The notes under the pieces are model-generated. The model was given only the letters and a program-made list of their open reading frames with translations. It was not told where the DNA came from and ran no database searches. A DNA stretch of 54,599 bases, from contig JAHDVX010000002.1 of the NCBI GenBank assembly GCA_023382455.1, positions 201,986-256,584 on the forward strand, written 5' to 3'. How positions within the stretch are numbered: position 1 is the stretch's first letter; each line of letters begins with the position of its first letter. This document shows, piece after piece, positions 41,680 through 49,306 of the stretch. The DNA comes from Flavobacteriales bacterium. GTDB lineage: Bacteria; Bacteroidota; Bacteroidia; Flavobacteriales_F; PHOS-HE28. The position numbers and the translations under genes were made by a program.

Positions 41680-42344
41680 ATAAGAACTCGCCCTTTTTTC
41701 GTGCCGGCATCTTCGCCAGCCTGTTCGCCATCGCCGTCACCATCGGCTACTTCCTCGTGAAGCCCGGCAACGAACTCCCGATCTACCGCCCTTCGCAATT
41801 GGACCAACGCCTGGTGGACAGTTCCGTGCGCAATGAGCAGGGCGAACACCGGATCAAGCCCTTCAACCTGATCGACCAGGACGGCGATAGCCTCTTCCTG
41901 CGCGACGTGCAGGGCAAGGTGATCCTCGCGGATTTTTTCTTCACCACCTGCGGCTCCATCTGCCCGAAGATGAGCCGGCAGATGGTACGCGTGCAGGAGG
42001 CCTTCCTTGACGATGACCGCGTGCTCCTGCTCTCCCACTCCGTTACACCGGAAACCGATTCCGTGCCCGTGCTGAAGGCCTACGCGGAGGAGTACGGCGT
42101 AAAGCACGACCGCTGGCGCCTGCTCACCGGCGACCGCAAGCAGATCTACCGCCTGGCCCGCACCAGCTACTTCGCCGTGCTCGACCAAGGCGATGGAGGC
42201 CCCGATGATTTCATCCACACGGAGAATTTCGTGCTCGTGGACCCGCTGGGCCGCCTGCGCGGCTTTTACGATGGCACGAAAAAGGATGAAGTGGACCAGG
42301 CCATCAAGGACATGCGGACGTTGCTGGAGGAGGTGAAGGGGTGA
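41676..42344 (+). CDS. SCO1/SenC family copper chaperone
   Basis: The product is 222 residues from GTG 41676, overlapping the previous gene by four bases. One N-terminal membrane anchor (FRAGIFASLFAIAVTIGYFLV) leads to a thioredoxin-fold domain with the copper/redox motif TTCGSICPKM (CxxxC, about 90-94) and the conserved His in FIHTENFVLVD. SCO proteins deliver copper to the CuA site of cytochrome c oxidase or keep its cysteines reduced, in the periplasm. No oxidase genes are in the window. Confidence 0.9.
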   Translation: MNKNSPFFRAGIFASLFAIAVTIGYFLVKPGNELPIYRPSQLDQRLVDSSVRNEQGEHRIKPFNLIDQDGDSLFLRDVQGKVILADFFFTTCGSICPKMSRQMVRVQEAFLDDDRVLLLSHSVTPETDSVPVLKAYAEEYGVKHDRWRLLTGDRKQIYRLARTSYFAVLDQGDGGPDDFIHTENFVLVDPLGRLRGFYDGTKKDEVDQAIKDMRTLLEEVKG

Positions 42345-42347
42345 GGA

Positions 42348-42416
42348 GCAGTTGGCAGGAGCAGTTGGCAGTTGGCAGTTCCCGGTTCCCGATGCACAGC
42401 TCGTGGCCCGTGGCCC
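42348..42416 (+). repeat. Heptad repeat array after the SCO gene
   Basis: GCAGTTG (42348), an interrupted copy, then GCAGTTG, GCAGTTG, GCAGTTC, CCGGTTC at 42361-42388, and two copies of GTGGCCC at 42403-42416. It fills most of the 122-base spacer between the convergent SCO and DUF488 genes. Confidence 0.65.
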
Positions 42417-42466
42417 AACTGCGACGGTCATTTTCACTCCTCAACACGCCAAAGAGGCCGGGGCAT

Positions 42467-43024
42467 TCAATCCGATCTCCGGAGGAACGGCAGGTCCATT
42501 TCGCCGGGGCCGTAGAAAAGTTTCCCCTCCTTCATGCGTGCCGCGCCGGTCCATGGGTGGACCTCTTCCTTCCCGAGGCCGGTGATGTGGTGTACGATCC
42601 AGCCATCCGCCTTCAGCCGGTCCGCGATCATGGAACGGTGGCAGCGCCACCACAGCGCCTCGCTGCACATGATGGCCGTGCGCCGCGTTTCCGCCAACTT
42701 CTTCAGCTCCGCCAACCCCTCTTCAAAGGCCGGGTCGTCCATCATGTAATCCGCGTAGCCACGGAAGGCCGGGTGCCGCCACACGGTATTCACGGAGTCC
42801 TTCCGCACCTTCCGCCGGCCGCCCAACCGCGGCAGGTGCACATAGCCGATGCCGGCCGCCCCCAATGCCCCGGGAAGCACTTCCTTGTTGAATTGCGGCT
42901 CGTGCCGTGAGCCGGGGAAACTGCGCACATCCGCCAGCTGTACGATATCGAACGCCCCCAGCCACGATGCAAACTCGGCGAAGGGATGTGTGGAATGGCC
43001 GATGGTCCAAAGCGCTTGGGGCAT
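42467..43024 (-). CDS. DUF488 family protein
   Basis: The product is 185 residues. It carries the family blocks WTIGHSTHPFAEF, LADVRSFPGSRHEPQFN and the conserved CSEALWWRCHRSMIAD (about 119-134; two Cys and the HR pair). The biochemical activity of DUF488 is not established. The gene is isolated between two heptad repeat arrays. Confidence 0.88.
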   Translation of the reverse strand: MPQALWTIGHSTHPFAEFASWLGAFDIVQLADVRSFPGSRHEPQFNKEVLPGALGAAGIGYVHLPRLGGRRKVRKDSVNTVWRHPAFRGYADYMMDDPAFEEGLAELKKLAETRRTAIMCSEALWWRCHRSMIADRLKADGWIVHHITGLGKEEVHPWTGAARMKEGKLFYGPGEMDLPFLRRSD

Positions 43025-43040
43025 GGGTGTGGGAGGGAAC

Positions 43041-43166
43041 GAAGTTCGTAGTTCGTAGTGCGTAGTTCGTAGTTCGTAGTGCGTAGTTCGTAGTGCGTAG
43101 TGCGTAGTGCGTAGTGCGTAGTGCGTAGGGGACTTCAGGACCGCAACCCATAAACTACGAACTTCG
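43041..43166. repeat. Longest heptad repeat array, with opposed copies
   Basis: Twelve tandem 7-mers at 43041-43124: GAAGTTC followed by eleven of the form GTAGTTC or GTAGTGC. After 28 unrelated bases, AACTACG and AACTTCG (43153-43166) are inverted copies. The array occupies the divergent spacer between the DUF488 and ABC-F genes. Confidence 0.85.
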
Positions 43167-43181
43167 ACCTACCCCCTGCAA

Positions 43182-43189
43182 TACCTTCG
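43182..43189 (+). promoter_or_regulatory. -7-like element before the ABC-F gene
   Basis: TACCTTCG (one mismatch to TAnnTTTG) ends nine bases before the ATG. The 12 bases CTTCGCGCCCCG that follow its start occur identically just before the tgt start codon (31937-31948), suggesting a shared near-leaderless start context. Confidence 0.35.
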
Positions 43190-43197
43190 CGCCCCGC

Positions 43198-45069
43198 ATG
43201 AACGTCCTCTCCGTGGAGCGCCTCAGCAAGCGCTACGGCCCGCGCCAACTCTTCAAAGACATCTCCTTCGGCCTGGAGAAAGGCCAGAAGACCGCCATCG
43301 TGGCCCGCAACGGATCGGGAAAGAGCACCCTGCTGAAGTGCATCGCCGGCGTGGAAACGCCCGATGAGGGCACCATCGCCTTCAACAAGGGCCTCCGCGT
43401 GGGCTACCTGGACCAGCACGTGGCCATGACCACCGCACGCTCGCTGGTGGACGAGATGCTGGACCGCGATGATCCCGTTTCCAACGCCATCCGCACCTAC
43501 GAGCACCTCGCCGCCAAGCACACCGACGGCGACGAGCTCCACCAGGCCATCACACGCATGACCGAGCTGGGCGCGTGGGACCACGAGGCCCGCATCAAGC
43601 GCCTGCTCTTCCAGTTCGGCCTGCGCGACCTGGAGCAGCCCGTGAACACCCTGAGCGGCGGCCAGCAGAAGCGCCTGGCCATGGCCAAAGTGCTCATCGA
43701 CATGCCGGACGTGCTGATCCTGGATGAACCCACCAACCACCTGGACCTGCTGATGATCGAGCAGCTGGAGGCCGAGCTCTCGGCACCCAACCTGACGCTG
43801 CTGCTGGTGACGCACGACCGCTGGTTCCTGGACAACGTCTGCGACGAGATCATCGAAATGGAGTTCGGTGATTTCACCCGCTTCAAGGGCAACTACAGCT
43901 GGTACGTGGAAAAGAAGGCCGAACTGGAGGAAGTGCGCAACGCCACCCAGCAGCACCTGCGCGGCCTGATGCGCAGTGAACTGGAGTGGGTGCGCAAGAT
44001 GCCCCGCGCCCGCGGCACCAAGAGCAAGAGCCGACTGCAAGCGTTCGATGTGCTGAAGGAGCAGGCCACGCGCAAGTACGACCACGGCCAGGTGGCCATC
44101 GACATCCAGACCTCCCGCCTGGGCGGCAAGGTGATCGAGGCCCGCAACCTCACCAAGAGCTTCGGCGAGAAGAAGATCGTGGAGCACTTCAGCTACTCCA
44201 TCAAGGCCGGTGACCGCATCGGCATCGTGGGACCCAACGGCGTGGGCAAAAGCACCTTCATCGACCTGCTCACCAAACGTACCGCACCGGATGCCGGGAA
44301 GGTCACCATCGGCGATACCGTGGTATTGGGCTACTTCGGCCAGCAGGGCCTGCACCTGGAGGAGGATAAGCGCATCATCGAGGTGGTGCGGGACATCGCC
44401 GACGTGATCCCCATGAGCAAGGGCCGCACGCTCACGGCATCCCAACTGCTGGAACGCTTCCTGTTCGACAAGGAAAAACAGTTCCAGTACGTGAGCACGC
44501 TCAGCGGCGGGGAAAAGCGGCGGTTGCATCTCTGCACCGTGCTGATGAAGAATCCCAACGTGCTGGTGCTGGACGAGCCCACCAACGACCTGGACATCCC
44601 CACGCTCAATGCCCTGGAGGATTTCCTCACCGACCTCGGCATCTGCCTGCTGATCGTGAGCCACGACCGCTTCTTCATGGACAAGATCTGCACCAAGCTC
44701 CTGGTGTTCGAGGGTGAGGGCAAGATCAAGGAATGGGTGCTGAGCTACACCGAGCTGCGCGAGCACCAGAAGGAACAGGAGAAGGCGGCAAAGGGACTGA
44801 GAGAGGTGAGGGAGGAAAAGGAGGTGAAGCAAGAGAAGAAGGCCACGCCCTCGAACAAGCTCACCTACGCCGAGCGCATCGAGCTGAAGAAGATCGACAA
44901 GGAACTGCCCACGCTGGAGCAGAAGAAGGCTGACCTGCTGGCCGAGATGGCCGAAAAGGCCAGCGACCACCACGCGGTGATGGAGCTCTCCATCTCCTTG
45001 GAACAGCTCATCACCAAACTGGGACGCCTGGAAGAGCGATGGCTGGAGCTGAGCGAGAAGGGAGAGTGA
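43198..45069 (+). CDS. ABC-F family ATPase (Uup/translation-factor type)
   Basis: The product is 623 residues with two ATPase domains and no membrane segments. First: VARNGSGKSTLLK, LSGGQQKRLAMAKVL, VLILDEPTNHLD. Second: GPNGVGKSTFID, LSGGEKRRLHLCTVL, VLVLDEPTNDLD. The linker between them and the C-terminal coiled coil (about 555-620, rich in Glu/Lys/Leu) fit the Uup group. ABC-F proteins bind the ribosomal E site and act on stalled or initiating ribosomes; Uup also touches replication-related processes. It converges with the restriction operon, 36 bases apart. Confidence 0.92.
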   Translation: MNVLSVERLSKRYGPRQLFKDISFGLEKGQKTAIVARNGSGKSTLLKCIAGVETPDEGTIAFNKGLRVGYLDQHVAMTTARSLVDEMLDRDDPVSNAIRTYEHLAAKHTDGDELHQAITRMTELGAWDHEARIKRLLFQFGLRDLEQPVNTLSGGQQKRLAMAKVLIDMPDVLILDEPTNHLDLLMIEQLEAELSAPNLTLLLVTHDRWFLDNVCDEIIEMEFGDFTRFKGNYSWYVEKKAELEEVRNATQQHLRGLMRSELEWVRKMPRARGTKSKSRLQAFDVLKEQATRKYDHGQVAIDIQTSRLGGKVIEARNLTKSFGEKKIVEHFSYSIKAGDRIGIVGPNGVGKSTFIDLLTKRTAPDAGKVTIGDTVVLGYFGQQGLHLEEDKRIIEVVRDIADVIPMSKGRTLTASQLLERFLFDKEKQFQYVSTLSGGEKRRLHLCTVLMKNPNVLVLDEPTNDLDIPTLNALEDFLTDLGICLLIVSHDRFFMDKICTKLLVFEGEGKIKEWVLSYTELREHQKEQEKAAKGLREVREEKEVKQEKKATPSNKLTYAERIELKKIDKELPTLEQKKADLLAEMAEKASDHHAVMELSISLEQLITKLGRLEERWLELSEKGE

Positions 45070-45105
45070 AGGGATGTTCCCTGCCCACCGTTAGGTAGGC
45101 TCCAT

Positions 45106-45432
45106 TCACCGTATCGGTTGGTCGGCCCTGGAACTATGGGCTCCTCCCCTATGCGTTTCATTTTCCCACTCCCCCAAATGCGCCCGCATCAGGCTCTTGA
45201 AGAGCTTGCCATGGTTCGGGACGCGCAGGTGGAGCAGTTCATGCACGATCACATAGTCCTGGAACTTGTGGGACTTCTGCAGGAGTTCGCTATTGAAATT
45301 CAAGTGGCCGTTCGTGGAACAGCTGGCCCACTTGCGCCGCATGGGGCGCACGCCCAGCCACACGACTTCCACCTCCAGCTTGCGCGACCAATCACGCACC
45401 CTTTGTTTGAAGTCAGCCTTGCGGTCCATCAT
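45106..45432 (-). CDS. Short YgjP-like (DUF45) zinc metallopeptidase of the restriction operon
   Basis: The product is 108 residues from ATG 45432, which overlaps the hsdR stop; GTG 45435 and ATG 45429 are alternatives. The zinc motif is HELLHLRVPNHGKLF, with two His plus the third His five residues on. The lead-in WASCSTNGHLNFNSELLQ is typical of YgjP/DUF45. Full YgjP proteins are about twice as long; this one keeps mainly the catalytic half. Small peptidases of this type are known next to type I restriction genes, but their target is not settled. The overlap with hsdR shows co-translation. Confidence 0.85.
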   Translation of the reverse strand: MMDRKADFKQRVRDWSRKLEVEVVWLGVRPMRRKWASCSTNGHLNFNSELLQKSHKFQDYVIVHELLHLRVPNHGKLFKSLMRAHLGEWENETHRGGAHSSRADQPIR

Positions 45433-48400
45433 CACAGGTTGTTCGCCTTATCGAGCAGCGTGAACAACTCTTCCACCAAGCCTGCCACCGCATCCGGGTC
45501 ATCCACCTGCGCGAAGATGGCGAAGGTGACCTTGTTGCGCAGCTCGCGCAGGTCCTTTTCGTTCTGCTGCCAGTGCGGGTAGGCCACGAAGGCGTCCTTG
45601 ATCTTGCGGCTCACCGTCTCGCTTTCGGGCACCTGGGCATCCAGCAGGGTGCGGTACACGAAGTAGGTAAGCCCATCGAAGCCCTTCTCGGCCTGCTCCC
45701 GTTTGCGGTCCTCATTTTGTTGCACGAGGCGCAGCAGATCATCCAGCGCCTCTTTCGTATCGGACTGGCGGCTTTCGAAGCTCTCCTGCACCGCCTTGGC
45801 GCGTTCGGCCATGGCGATCAGGAAGGGGTCGTCGCTTTCGGACTCGGCCTTCTTCTCGATGCTCTTGACCAAGTTGATCACCTTGGTACCGTCACCAGCG
45901 TTCTTCTGCTTGATCAGCTCGATGGTGCGCTCGTTGATCTCCACCAGCTCCAGCGGCGCGTTCACGTTGTAGGTGCCCACGTGTTCCTGCACCAGGCTGT
46001 TCGTCTTGCGCTGGAACTCCCGGTCCACCTCCACGCGCTTGGTGTAGGCCTTGCGCACCACGTCGTAGATGGCGCTCAGCGTGGCGTAGGGCTCGATGTA
46101 GGGGCGCAGGAAGGCATCGGGGCTGATGATCTCATACAGCATCTCCACTTCCTTATACGCCTTGAAGAACTCCTTGCGGCGTTCCGGGTCGCGGAAGTGC
46201 TCGATCAGCGTGTCCACGTCGCGGTCGTCGAAGCGGCCGCCCACCAGTGCGAGGTAGGCGGGCACCTGCTGTTCCATCTTGTGCTTGAACAGGCCCTTCA
46301 GCAGGGCGATGTCCTTCACGATGGCATTGACCTCGTCACTATCAAAGGCCAGCGCTTTCTCCAACTTGTCGAAGATGCCCACGAAGTCCAGCACGAAACC
46401 GTGGCGCTTTACCATCTCGGCCTGCTCGTTCTCGTAGGGGCGGTTCACCCGGGCGATGGCCTGCAGCAGCGTGTGGTCGCGCATGGGCTTGTCCAGGTAC
46501 ATGGCATAGAGCAGCGGCGCGTCGAAACCGGTGAGCAGCTTCTCGGTGACGATGAGGATCTTGGGCTGCTGGTCCAGTTTGGTGAAGGCCTTGCGGACCT
46601 GCCGCTCCTTCTTCTCGTCCATGTGCCATTCCTTCAGCGCGGCGCTGTCGTTGTTGTTGCCGGTGTACACCACGGTGCTGTACTCGGGTGGCAGGTACTG
46701 GTCCAGTGCGTGCTTGTACATCGCGCAGGCCTCCCGGTCCACGCCCACCAGGAAGGCCTTGTAACCGAGAGGTTCCACATTTTCGGTGTAGTGCCTTGCC
46801 ACGAACGCGGCCACCTTCTTGACGCGCTCTTTGCCTTTCAGGAAATTCTTCAGGTTCACGGCACGGTCCAGCACCTTGTTCAGGTGCTCGATGTCCGCCA
46901 GGCCCTCGGCCTCGGCCAGCGAAAGGAATTCCTTGTCCAGCGTTTCGTGCGGCACCAGCAGCTCGTTGGGTGCCAGGTTGTAGTACAGGGGCAGCGTGGT
47001 GCCGTCGCTGATACTGTCGGCGATGCTGTACTTGTGCAGGTAGCCTTTGTCGTCCTCGCCGCCGAAGGTCTTGAAGGTGCCGCGCCCGTAGGCGGTCTTA
47101 TCGATGGGCGTGCCGGTGAAGCCGAGGTAACTGGCGTTCGGCAAGCCGGCCATCAGGAAGTTGCCCAGGTCGCCGCCGGTGGTGCGGTGCGCCTCGTCGA
47201 TCAGCACGTAGATGTTCTTGCGCGTGTTGATGTTCGCCGGCATGTCGCGGAACTTGTGCACCATGCACACGATGATGCCGCGGTAGTCGTCCTTCAGCAG
47301 CTTGTTCAGCTTGGCGATGCTCTCGGCGTGCTCGATGTTGCCCAGGCCCAGCGCCGCCAGGTTCTTCAGCATCTGGTCCTCGAGCTCGTTGCGGTCGATC
47401 ATCAGCAGCACCGTGGGCTTGTCCGCCTCGGGGGCCTTGAAGAGCAGCTCGGCGGCCTTGATCATGGTGAAGGTCTTGCCGCTGCCCTGCGTGTGCCACA
47501 CCAGCCCGCGCCGCCGCTGCGGGTCCAGTGCGCGTTGCACCACGCGCTCCACCGCCGTTGTCTGGTGCTGGCGCAGGATGTACTTGTTCAGCTCCTCGTC
47601 CTTTTCGGCGAAGACAATGAAGTCCTTCAGCAGGGCCAGCACTTGCGGGATGGCGCAGAAGCTCTTCACCTTGGCCTCCAAGCGGCCGGGCGTGTATTCG
47701 GATGGCGGACCTCCCGGTCCGCCCGGGATCCCGGTGCTATGCGGCGGATCGGGAGGTCCGCCTTCCGTCAATGCGTCCTTCTCATAGAGTAGGTATTCCC
47801 CATCCTTCAGCCCACTCTCCGCCGGATTGTTCCGGATGTAATCACACACCTGCTCGAAGTGGTCCTCGTTGCGGATCAATCGATCCCAGTACTCATCCAT
47901 CCACAGCGCGCCGGTCTTCCCCAGGCGCTTGTTCACTTCACGCGCACTGAAGCTCTTCCACGACTTCACGATCTCACTCACCGTGTGCTCACCCATGGGA
48001 CGGAACAGCACGTGCACATGGTTCGGCATCACCACGTAGCTCACCAGCTCGAAGTGCTGACCATCGAAATGCTGGAGCGTGTCGCCAACGATGCGGGCGA
48101 GTGACGGATCCCGGAAAGGACACGAGCCTTTGCCCGCATCCAGCCACTTGTCCATGCGGCGGCTGAAGCGATCGAAGTATTCCAGTTCGATGGCTTCGGT
48201 CCACGGTTCGGGGTGTTGGCGCAGCCAGGCATCGCGTTCGGCTGTCCACTCTTCCAACACTTCGCGCGGAAGCGAGTCTCCCATGCGCCACGTCACGGAG
48301 CAGTACACGCCGGGTTGGTGCCAATGCGGGAGGCGGTGCTCCTTCGGACCTACGGAGGAGTACGGGTCGAAGAAGCGGGAGGGCGGACCTCCCGGTCCGC

Positions 48401-49304
48401 CGGTGCTCCGTGGCGGACCGGGGTATTCGGAAGGCGGACCTCCAGGTCCGCCGGCATGCCGTGCGCCGGTGCTCCGTGGCGGACCGGGAGGTCCGCCCTC
48501 CGAATACTTCCATTCGAAGATGTTGCGGTACACCGTGTTCCACGTAACGCCGTACTTGAAGCCGATGGCGTCGGTGGCGGTGAAAAGCTGCTGGGGCACC
48601 ATCACCTCGGGCGTTTCGCGGTGGTAGCGCCGGATCTGGTCGATGCCCAGGGCGATGCCCTCGTCCTTGGTGGCGTTCTTGCACTCGATCACCAGCACAG
48701 GGATGCCGTTGATCAGGAAGACCACATCCTGCCGCGTGGCGTGGTGGCCGTTGTGCGTGGTCCACTCCTCAGTGACCTCGTAGATGTTGTTGTCCTGGGA
48801 TGGCGGACTTTCTTGCCCGCCCGGGACACCAGCCGTGCCCGTGCTCACGCGCGGACTGGAAAGTCCGCGTTCCGTCCCTTCCCGGATGGCGGACATTCCT
48901 GTCCGCCCGGGAGTGTGTGACGGACCGGCAGCCCCACCTACCGCATTGTAGTCGATGAGCACCAGGTCGCGCTCGCGGTTCTCTTCGTGGTCGAAGAACT
49001 TGCCTTGGTTGCGCAGGTAGGCCAGGAACTCGCGATTGCCGTAGATGTCCGTGTGCAATAGGCGCAATTGGGCGGGCAGGGCGCCGGGGGCCTCGGCGTA
49101 CAGCGGGTTGAAGCGCCGCACCTGGGCATCCAGCACATCATCAAAGAAGAGCGAGGCGTTGCGCGCCCGCTCGCTACCATGCGCCTCGGCATCGAAACCC
49201 CGGCGCCGCTCGGCCTCTTTGCGCGGCACCACGGCCCAGCCCAGCTCCTGCGCATAGGCCAGGATGCGCGCTTGTACGGTCTTGTGTTCGCCGGGGGTGG
49301 GCAT
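45432..49304 (-). CDS. hsdR: Type I restriction endonuclease HsdR with an in-frame RAYT transposase
   Basis: The product is 1290 residues in one open frame. Residues 1-266 are the HsdR nuclease part, with VLVIECKNA (Glu 207, Lys 209 of the D-ExK site). Residues about 267-537 are foreign: REP-encoded Gly/Pro linkers, a RAYT domain (about 322-510) and another REP linker. HsdR resumes at TPGRLEAKVKSF with the SF2 motor: HTQGSGKTFTMIKAAELL (Walker A Lys 610), LIDEAHRTT (about 702-710), LGFTGTP, VTEKLLTGFDAPLLYAMYLDK, QAIARVNRP, then a helical C-terminus. A second REP cluster is translated at about residues 120-170 between LVLIDYN and NNIYEVTEEW. The insertions fall between conserved blocks and keep the frame, so restriction activity is possible but untested. 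The gene starts two bases after the STAND gene stop. Confidence 0.9.
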   Translation of the reverse strand: MPTPGEHKTVQARILAYAQELGWAVVPRKEAERRRGFDAEAHGSERARNASLFFDDVLDAQVRRFNPLYAEAPGALPAQLRLLHTDIYGNREFLAYLRNQGKFFDHEENRERDLVLIDYNAVGGAAGPSHTPGRTGMSAIREGTERGLSSPRVSTGTAGVPGGQESPPSQDNNIYEVTEEWTTHNGHHATRQDVVFLINGIPVLVIECKNATKDEGIALGIDQIRRYHRETPEVMVPQQLFTATDAIGFKYGVTWNTVYRNIFEWKYSEGGPPGPPRSTGARHAGGPGGPPSEYPGPPRSTGGPGGPPSRFFDPYSSVGPKEHRLPHWHQPGVYCSVTWRMGDSLPREVLEEWTAERDAWLRQHPEPWTEAIELEYFDRFSRRMDKWLDAGKGSCPFRDPSLARIVGDTLQHFDGQHFELVSYVVMPNHVHVLFRPMGEHTVSEIVKSWKSFSAREVNKRLGKTGALWMDEYWDRLIRNEDHFEQVCDYIRNNPAESGLKDGEYLLYEKDALTEGGPPDPPHSTGIPGGPGGPPSEYTPGRLEAKVKSFCAIPQVLALLKDFIVFAEKDEELNKYILRQHQTTAVERVVQRALDPQRRRGLVWHTQGSGKTFTMIKAAELLFKAPEADKPTVLLMIDRNELEDQMLKNLAALGLGNIEHAESIAKLNKLLKDDYRGIIVCMVHKFRDMPANINTRKNIYVLIDEAHRTTGGDLGNFLMAGLPNASYLGFTGTPIDKTAYGRGTFKTFGGEDDKGYLHKYSIADSISDGTTLPLYYNLAPNELLVPHETLDKEFLSLAEAEGLADIEHLNKVLDRAVNLKNFLKGKERVKKVAAFVARHYTENVEPLGYKAFLVGVDREACAMYKHALDQYLPPEYSTVVYTGNNNDSAALKEWHMDEKKERQVRKAFTKLDQQPKILIVTEKLLTGFDAPLLYAMYLDKPMRDHTLLQAIARVNRPYENEQAEMVKRHGFVLDFVGIFDKLEKALAFDSDEVNAIVKDIALLKGLFKHKMEQQVPAYLALVGGRFDDRDVDTLIEHFRDPERRKEFFKAYKEVEMLYEIISPDAFLRPYIEPYATLSAIYDVVRKAYTKRVEVDREFQRKTNSLVQEHVGTYNVNAPLELVEINERTIELIKQKNAGDGTKVINLVKSIEKKAESESDDPFLIAMAERAKAVQESFESRQSDTKEALDDLLRLVQQNEDRKREQAEKGFDGLTYFVYRTLLDAQVPESETVSRKIKDAFVAYPHWQQNEKDLRELRNKVTFAIFAQVDDPDAVAGLVEELFTLLDKANNL
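47703..47763. repeat. REP hairpin pair, helicase side of the RAYT
   Basis: GGCGGACCTCCCGGTCCGCC (8-bp stem, loop TCCC), then CGGGATCCCG and a short spacer, then a second inverted-type hairpin GGCGGATCGGGAGGTCCGCC with one wobble pair. Translated in hsdR as GGPPDPPHSTG..GGPGGPPS. Confidence 0.85.
48382..48497. repeat. Duplicated REP hairpin cluster, nuclease side of the RAYT
   Basis: GGCGGACCTCCCGGTCCGCC at 48382-48401, a truncated partner running into TATTCGGA at about 48412-48430, GGCGGACCTCCAGGTCCGCC at 48433-48452 and GGCGGACCGGGAGGTCCGCC at 48478-48497. Two pairs seem to have fused with loss of half a hairpin. Translated as GGPPGPPRSTG..GGPGGPPS twice. Confidence 0.85.
48802..48907. repeat. 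Second REP cluster in hsdR (variant stem)
   Basis: Three hairpins: GGCGGACTTTCTTGCCCGCC (48802-48821, imperfect), GCGGACTGGAAAGTCCGC (48851-48868, loop GGAA) and GGCGGACATTCCTGTCCGCC (48888-48907, perfect 8-bp stem, loop TTCC). The shared outer stem GGCGGAC/GTCCGCC ties them to the RAYT-flanking units, but the loop differs. The whole lies in frame between conserved HsdR blocks. Confidence 0.8.
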
Positions 49305-49306
49305 GA

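Larger units (their letters stand above)
47694..48507 (-). mobile_element. RAYT (IS200-like Y1 transposase) element bracketed by REP hairpins, nested in hsdR
   Basis: The ends (47694-47723 and 48478-48507) are 30-base inverted repeats with one mismatch, each made of GTATTCGGA plus a REP hairpin. Inside, the coding part at about 47765-48345 has all RAYT blocks: EHRLPHWHQPGVYCSVTW, the HUH metal motif VVMPNHVHVLFRP (HVH at 48012-48020), SWKSFSAREVNKRL and DEYWDRLIRN, DYIRNNPAESGL with a candidate catalytic Tyr. It lacks its own stop and is read through from hsdR. RAYTs are single-strand HUH endonucleases that act on REP hairpins. Three REP pairs or part-pairs lie within the element (one on the C-terminal side, a duplicated one on the N-terminal side). 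Confidence 0.88.

Noticed and set aside
43041-43124. Tandem short repeats that could suggest a CRISPR array
   Set aside because: The units are 7 bases with no spacers of unique sequence, and no cas gene is nearby.
45573-47792. A 739-codon plus-strand frame opposite hsdR
   Set aside because: It is rich in Val/His/Gln with no domain, while the minus strand carries intact HsdR motifs over the same span.
47765-48345. The RAYT as a separate gene with its own start and stop
   Set aside because: There is no stop codon between the RAYT part and the helicase part in this frame, so I list it as a nested element within hsdR. Internal initiation, for example at the Met of RMGDSLPRE, cannot be excluded.
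48382-48497. The repeated GGCGGACC hairpins as possible intrinsic terminators
   Set aside because: They lie inside an open coding frame, lack U-runs, and recur as pairs around a RAYT, which identifies them as REP units.
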